NCBI RefSeq assembly: GCF_900109885.1
Contig: NZ_FOBS01000007.1
Span: 62,001 to 126,000, forward strand
From: Syntrophus gentianae
GTDB lineage: Bacteria > Desulfobacterota > Syntrophia > Syntrophales > Syntrophaceae
Direction of reading: 5' to 3'
Length of the DNA: 64,000 nucleotides
Shown here: positions 62,310 through 64,000 of the stretch, one piece after another
How the letters are laid out: each line of letters opens with the position of its first letter
How positions within the stretch are numbered: position 1 is the first letter of the stretch
Notes under the pieces: generated by a model
Databases searched by the model: none
What the model saw: only the letters and a program-made list of their open reading frames with translations
What the model was told of the DNA's origin: nothing
Made by a program: the position numbers and the translations under genes

Positions 62310-63964
62310 CAGTATCGAACCAGTTCCGCGTTCCAGTCCGTACGAAGCAGAGAATAAAGATTGGGGTCCAGGTTGCTGTCAATCAGATAAAGAGGGCCGT
62401 TCTTCCGGTCAATTTTGAAGGCGGACAGGGTGATGGTGATGGTCGCCTTGCGACCCTTTTCTGCAATGTAGAAGGCGTAACGACTGGATGAATTGGGAAG
62501 GCGAAGCGCCGAGAGAACCTGAACGAGGTTGGCCTTTTTAGAGAGCCGGGTATCGGTCACGAGAACCTCTTTTCTTTGCCGGGACAGAACATCGAGAATC
62601 TGTCGAGGCGGTTTCTTTGCGAAAATGAGGATTTCACGCGAATTCGTTTTCAGCAGGATATCAGGCTTTACAGAAAGGTTGAATCCTGTAGCGGTATTAT
62701 CCAAAAGCTTCAGCTCCTGATTTTTCACAGGAGAGTAACCAAGCTGAGTCAACAGGTTAAAAATCAGATCCATCCGATTGGCCGCGTCAATGGACGGCAG
62801 CGATTGGGGGGGAGGCGTCTTAACGGCAGGGGATGAGACGGGAATATCTCCATCCAGAATTTCCGTCAACTGCAATCCTTTTTGTTCGGCGTACTGCTTG
62901 ATCTGCAGGGGAAGGAGTCGTGTTTTGTCAGAAACCAGGAGGATGCCGTGAAAATAGGTCCTGTTTGCCGCGGGGTTTTTCTGTGAAACAATCCAGTCGA
63001 GAGAGATCAGGATCTCTGGTTCCTTTTCAAGGAGAACAGGTTTGAGTCCCTTTTTCATCGAATAAGAAGCCGAAGCATTGATGGTCCCCTGGAAAATCAG
63101 GAGAATATCTTGAGACGGCCTGACCTTGAGCACGGAATAGTTCTTCCAGTTCGCTCTAATCAGTTTCTCCAGGGATTTGGGTATACGGTTGGAAAAATCC
63201 AGCAGGACGGTACTGCCGTCATCAAATTCAACCACGGGAATAGCGCTGCAGTCGATGGAAACCCGGCCAGTCTGGGGGAGGGGAAGAAAATAGCTGCCTT
63301 TACGGATAAGGGTCCCATGATTTCTGCTGAGAAGTTGTTTCAGGAGATTCATGCCTTTCTCAGGAGGGAGAAGAGGTTTTATTTCCGCTTTCTGCTTTCC
63401 CTGCCAGTCGGAAGGAAGAGCCGTCGGAGAGGCTGTCAGAAGACTGATCGCCGGCAGCATAATCGTTTGACCGATCGAAAGGCGATTCAAATCCGCAACA
63501 CCTGGATTCATCTGTCGGACCATCGGCAACGTCTTAGGGATGTCCGCTTCTTTGAGGTTCAATTGCCGTTTCAGTATCCGACTCATTACATCGCCCTTTT
63601 TGACCTGGTAGGGCACAGCTTGCCCATTCTGAGCCGGAGCGAGGGGGACGTTTTCTTTTGCGCCCTCTTCCAGGACGGGAAGAATCAGGGTTTGACCGGG
63701 ATAAATCTTATGGAGATCCTTCAACTCAGGATTGAGTTCTTTGATCATGGTATAGCGGTGGGGGGCATTCTTGATAAACTTCTGCACGATGCGGTCGATG
63801 CTGTCCCCTTTCTGGACAACATACTCCTGTGTTGCTTTTTCGGTTACCGCGGTTTTCCGGAGACGCATATGAGCTGTATCTTCCTTGGCTTCGGAACTGG
63901 GAAGGGACAGAATCAGAGCGGGGCAAAGCCCTAGAAACAAAAACAGGAAGCGCCATTTGTTCAT
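62309..63964 (-). CDS. LysM domain-containing exported protein
   Basis: 551 residues from ATG 63964 (GAGGA upstream; an in-frame ATG at 63997 is near the window end). Signal peptide (NKWRFLFLFLGLCPALILSL, then PSSEAKED). Two LysM modules follow at about 45-95 (QEYVVQKGDSIDRIVQKF) and 115-175 (VPYQVKKGDVMSRILKR). The rest is a long region with no known domain; repeated DILLI/DILLK beta strands occur. LysM binds peptidoglycan, so it is probably periplasmic or attached to the cell wall. It overlaps the tRNA thiolation gene by one base. Confidence 0.85.
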   Translation of the reverse strand: MNKWRFLFLFLGLCPALILSLPSSEAKEDTAHMRLRKTAVTEKATQEYVVQKGDSIDRIVQKFIKNAPHRYTMIKELNPELKDLHKIYPGQTLILPVLEEGAKENVPLAPAQNGQAVPYQVKKGDVMSRILKRQLNLKEADIPKTLPMVRQMNPGVADLNRLSIGQTIMLPAISLLTASPTALPSDWQGKQKAEIKPLLPPEKGMNLLKQLLSRNHGTLIRKGSYFLPLPQTGRVSIDCSAIPVVEFDDGSTVLLDFSNRIPKSLEKLIRANWKNYSVLKVRPSQDILLIFQGTINASASYSMKKGLKPVLLEKEPEILISLDWIVSQKNPAANRTYFHGILLVSDKTRLLPLQIKQYAEQKGLQLTEILDGDIPVSSPAVKTPPPQSLPSIDAANRMDLIFNLLTQLGYSPVKNQELKLLDNTATGFNLSVKPDILLKTNSREILIFAKKPPRQILDVLSRQRKEVLVTDTRLSKKANLVQVLSALRLPNSSSRYAFYIAEKGRKATITITLSAFKIDRKNGPLYLIDSNLDPNLYSLLRTDWNAELVRY

Positions 63965-64000
63965 GAAAATATCCTCAATTTGCGGTACGAAATTCAAAGT

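Noticed and set aside
1-64000. tRNA or rRNA genes
   Set aside because: I read for TPsiC-arm type and conserved rRNA segments and saw none; a covariance-model scan would be decisive.

Overview
The window looks like chromosome of a strictly anaerobic deltaproteobacterium, most like Syntrophus and its Syntrophales relatives. The reasons are a selenoprotein-dependent glycine reductase operon, a methylene-tetrahydrofolate reductase carrying an acetogen-type MetV domain, crotonase and 3-hydroxyacyl-CoA dehydrogenase genes, PocR/PAS hybrid kinases and a PEP-CTERM protein. The taxonomic guess is inference from gene content. No rRNA, tRNA or CRISPR array was recognised.

Layout. 1-6.5 kb: the 3' part of a large PocR/PAS hybrid histidine kinase, a RAYT (IS200-like) element whose transposase is frameshifted, a PEP-CTERM protein, and a HigBA-type module with a doubly frameshifted toxin and an intact antitoxin. 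6.9-13.5 kb: an OMP-decarboxylase homologue and a complete tripartite RND efflux operon. 14-18.4 kb: three exported proteins (DUF3300, DUF2950, a lipoprotein) and an AI-2E family permease. 18.4-24.9 kb: RecD2-like helicase, a second PAS hybrid kinase and an RTX repeat protein. 25-27.5 kb: a periplasmic amino-acid-type binding protein and a lipoprotein esterase, both on the minus strand.

27.8-38.5 kb is the metabolic core. grdE-grdB-grdC-grdA (with UGA-encoded selenocysteine in GrdB and GrdA) is followed by a GYD-domain protein and coaE. After an intervening nuclease and sugar kinase come folD and a metF-metV fusion. Together these could make methylene- and methyl-THF and reduce glycine (or betaine/sarcosine) to acetyl phosphate. 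grdD is not in the window.

38.5-47.6 kb: carboxymuconolactone decarboxylase family protein, histone-deacetylase-like amidohydrolase overlapping a hydantoinase/oxoprolinase, tandem duplicated Pro/Ala-rich lipoproteins, YtxH-type envelope proteins, HNH nuclease, NAD synthetase and FolE2. 47.8-52 kb is accessory: Fic protein, DUF2235 hydrolase, a RelE/ParD-type module with a frameshifted toxin, and an unrecognised 304-residue protein. 52-57.3 kb: thiolase with DUF35 partner, FAD-linked 2-hydroxyacid oxidase, enoyl-CoA hydratase and 3-hydroxybutyryl-CoA dehydrogenase. 57.9-64 kb: DUF4301 protein, HesB-like protein, flavodoxin, a peroxiredoxin whose peroxidatic position is an in-frame UGA (a probable third selenoprotein), a PP-loop tRNA thiolation enzyme and a LysM protein.

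The three points most worth following are the UGA-containing peroxiredoxin, the grd operon without grdD close to folD/metFV, and the repeated single-base frameshifts in two toxins, one transposase and the peroxiredoxin tail. The frameshifts could be real decay or sequencing indels.
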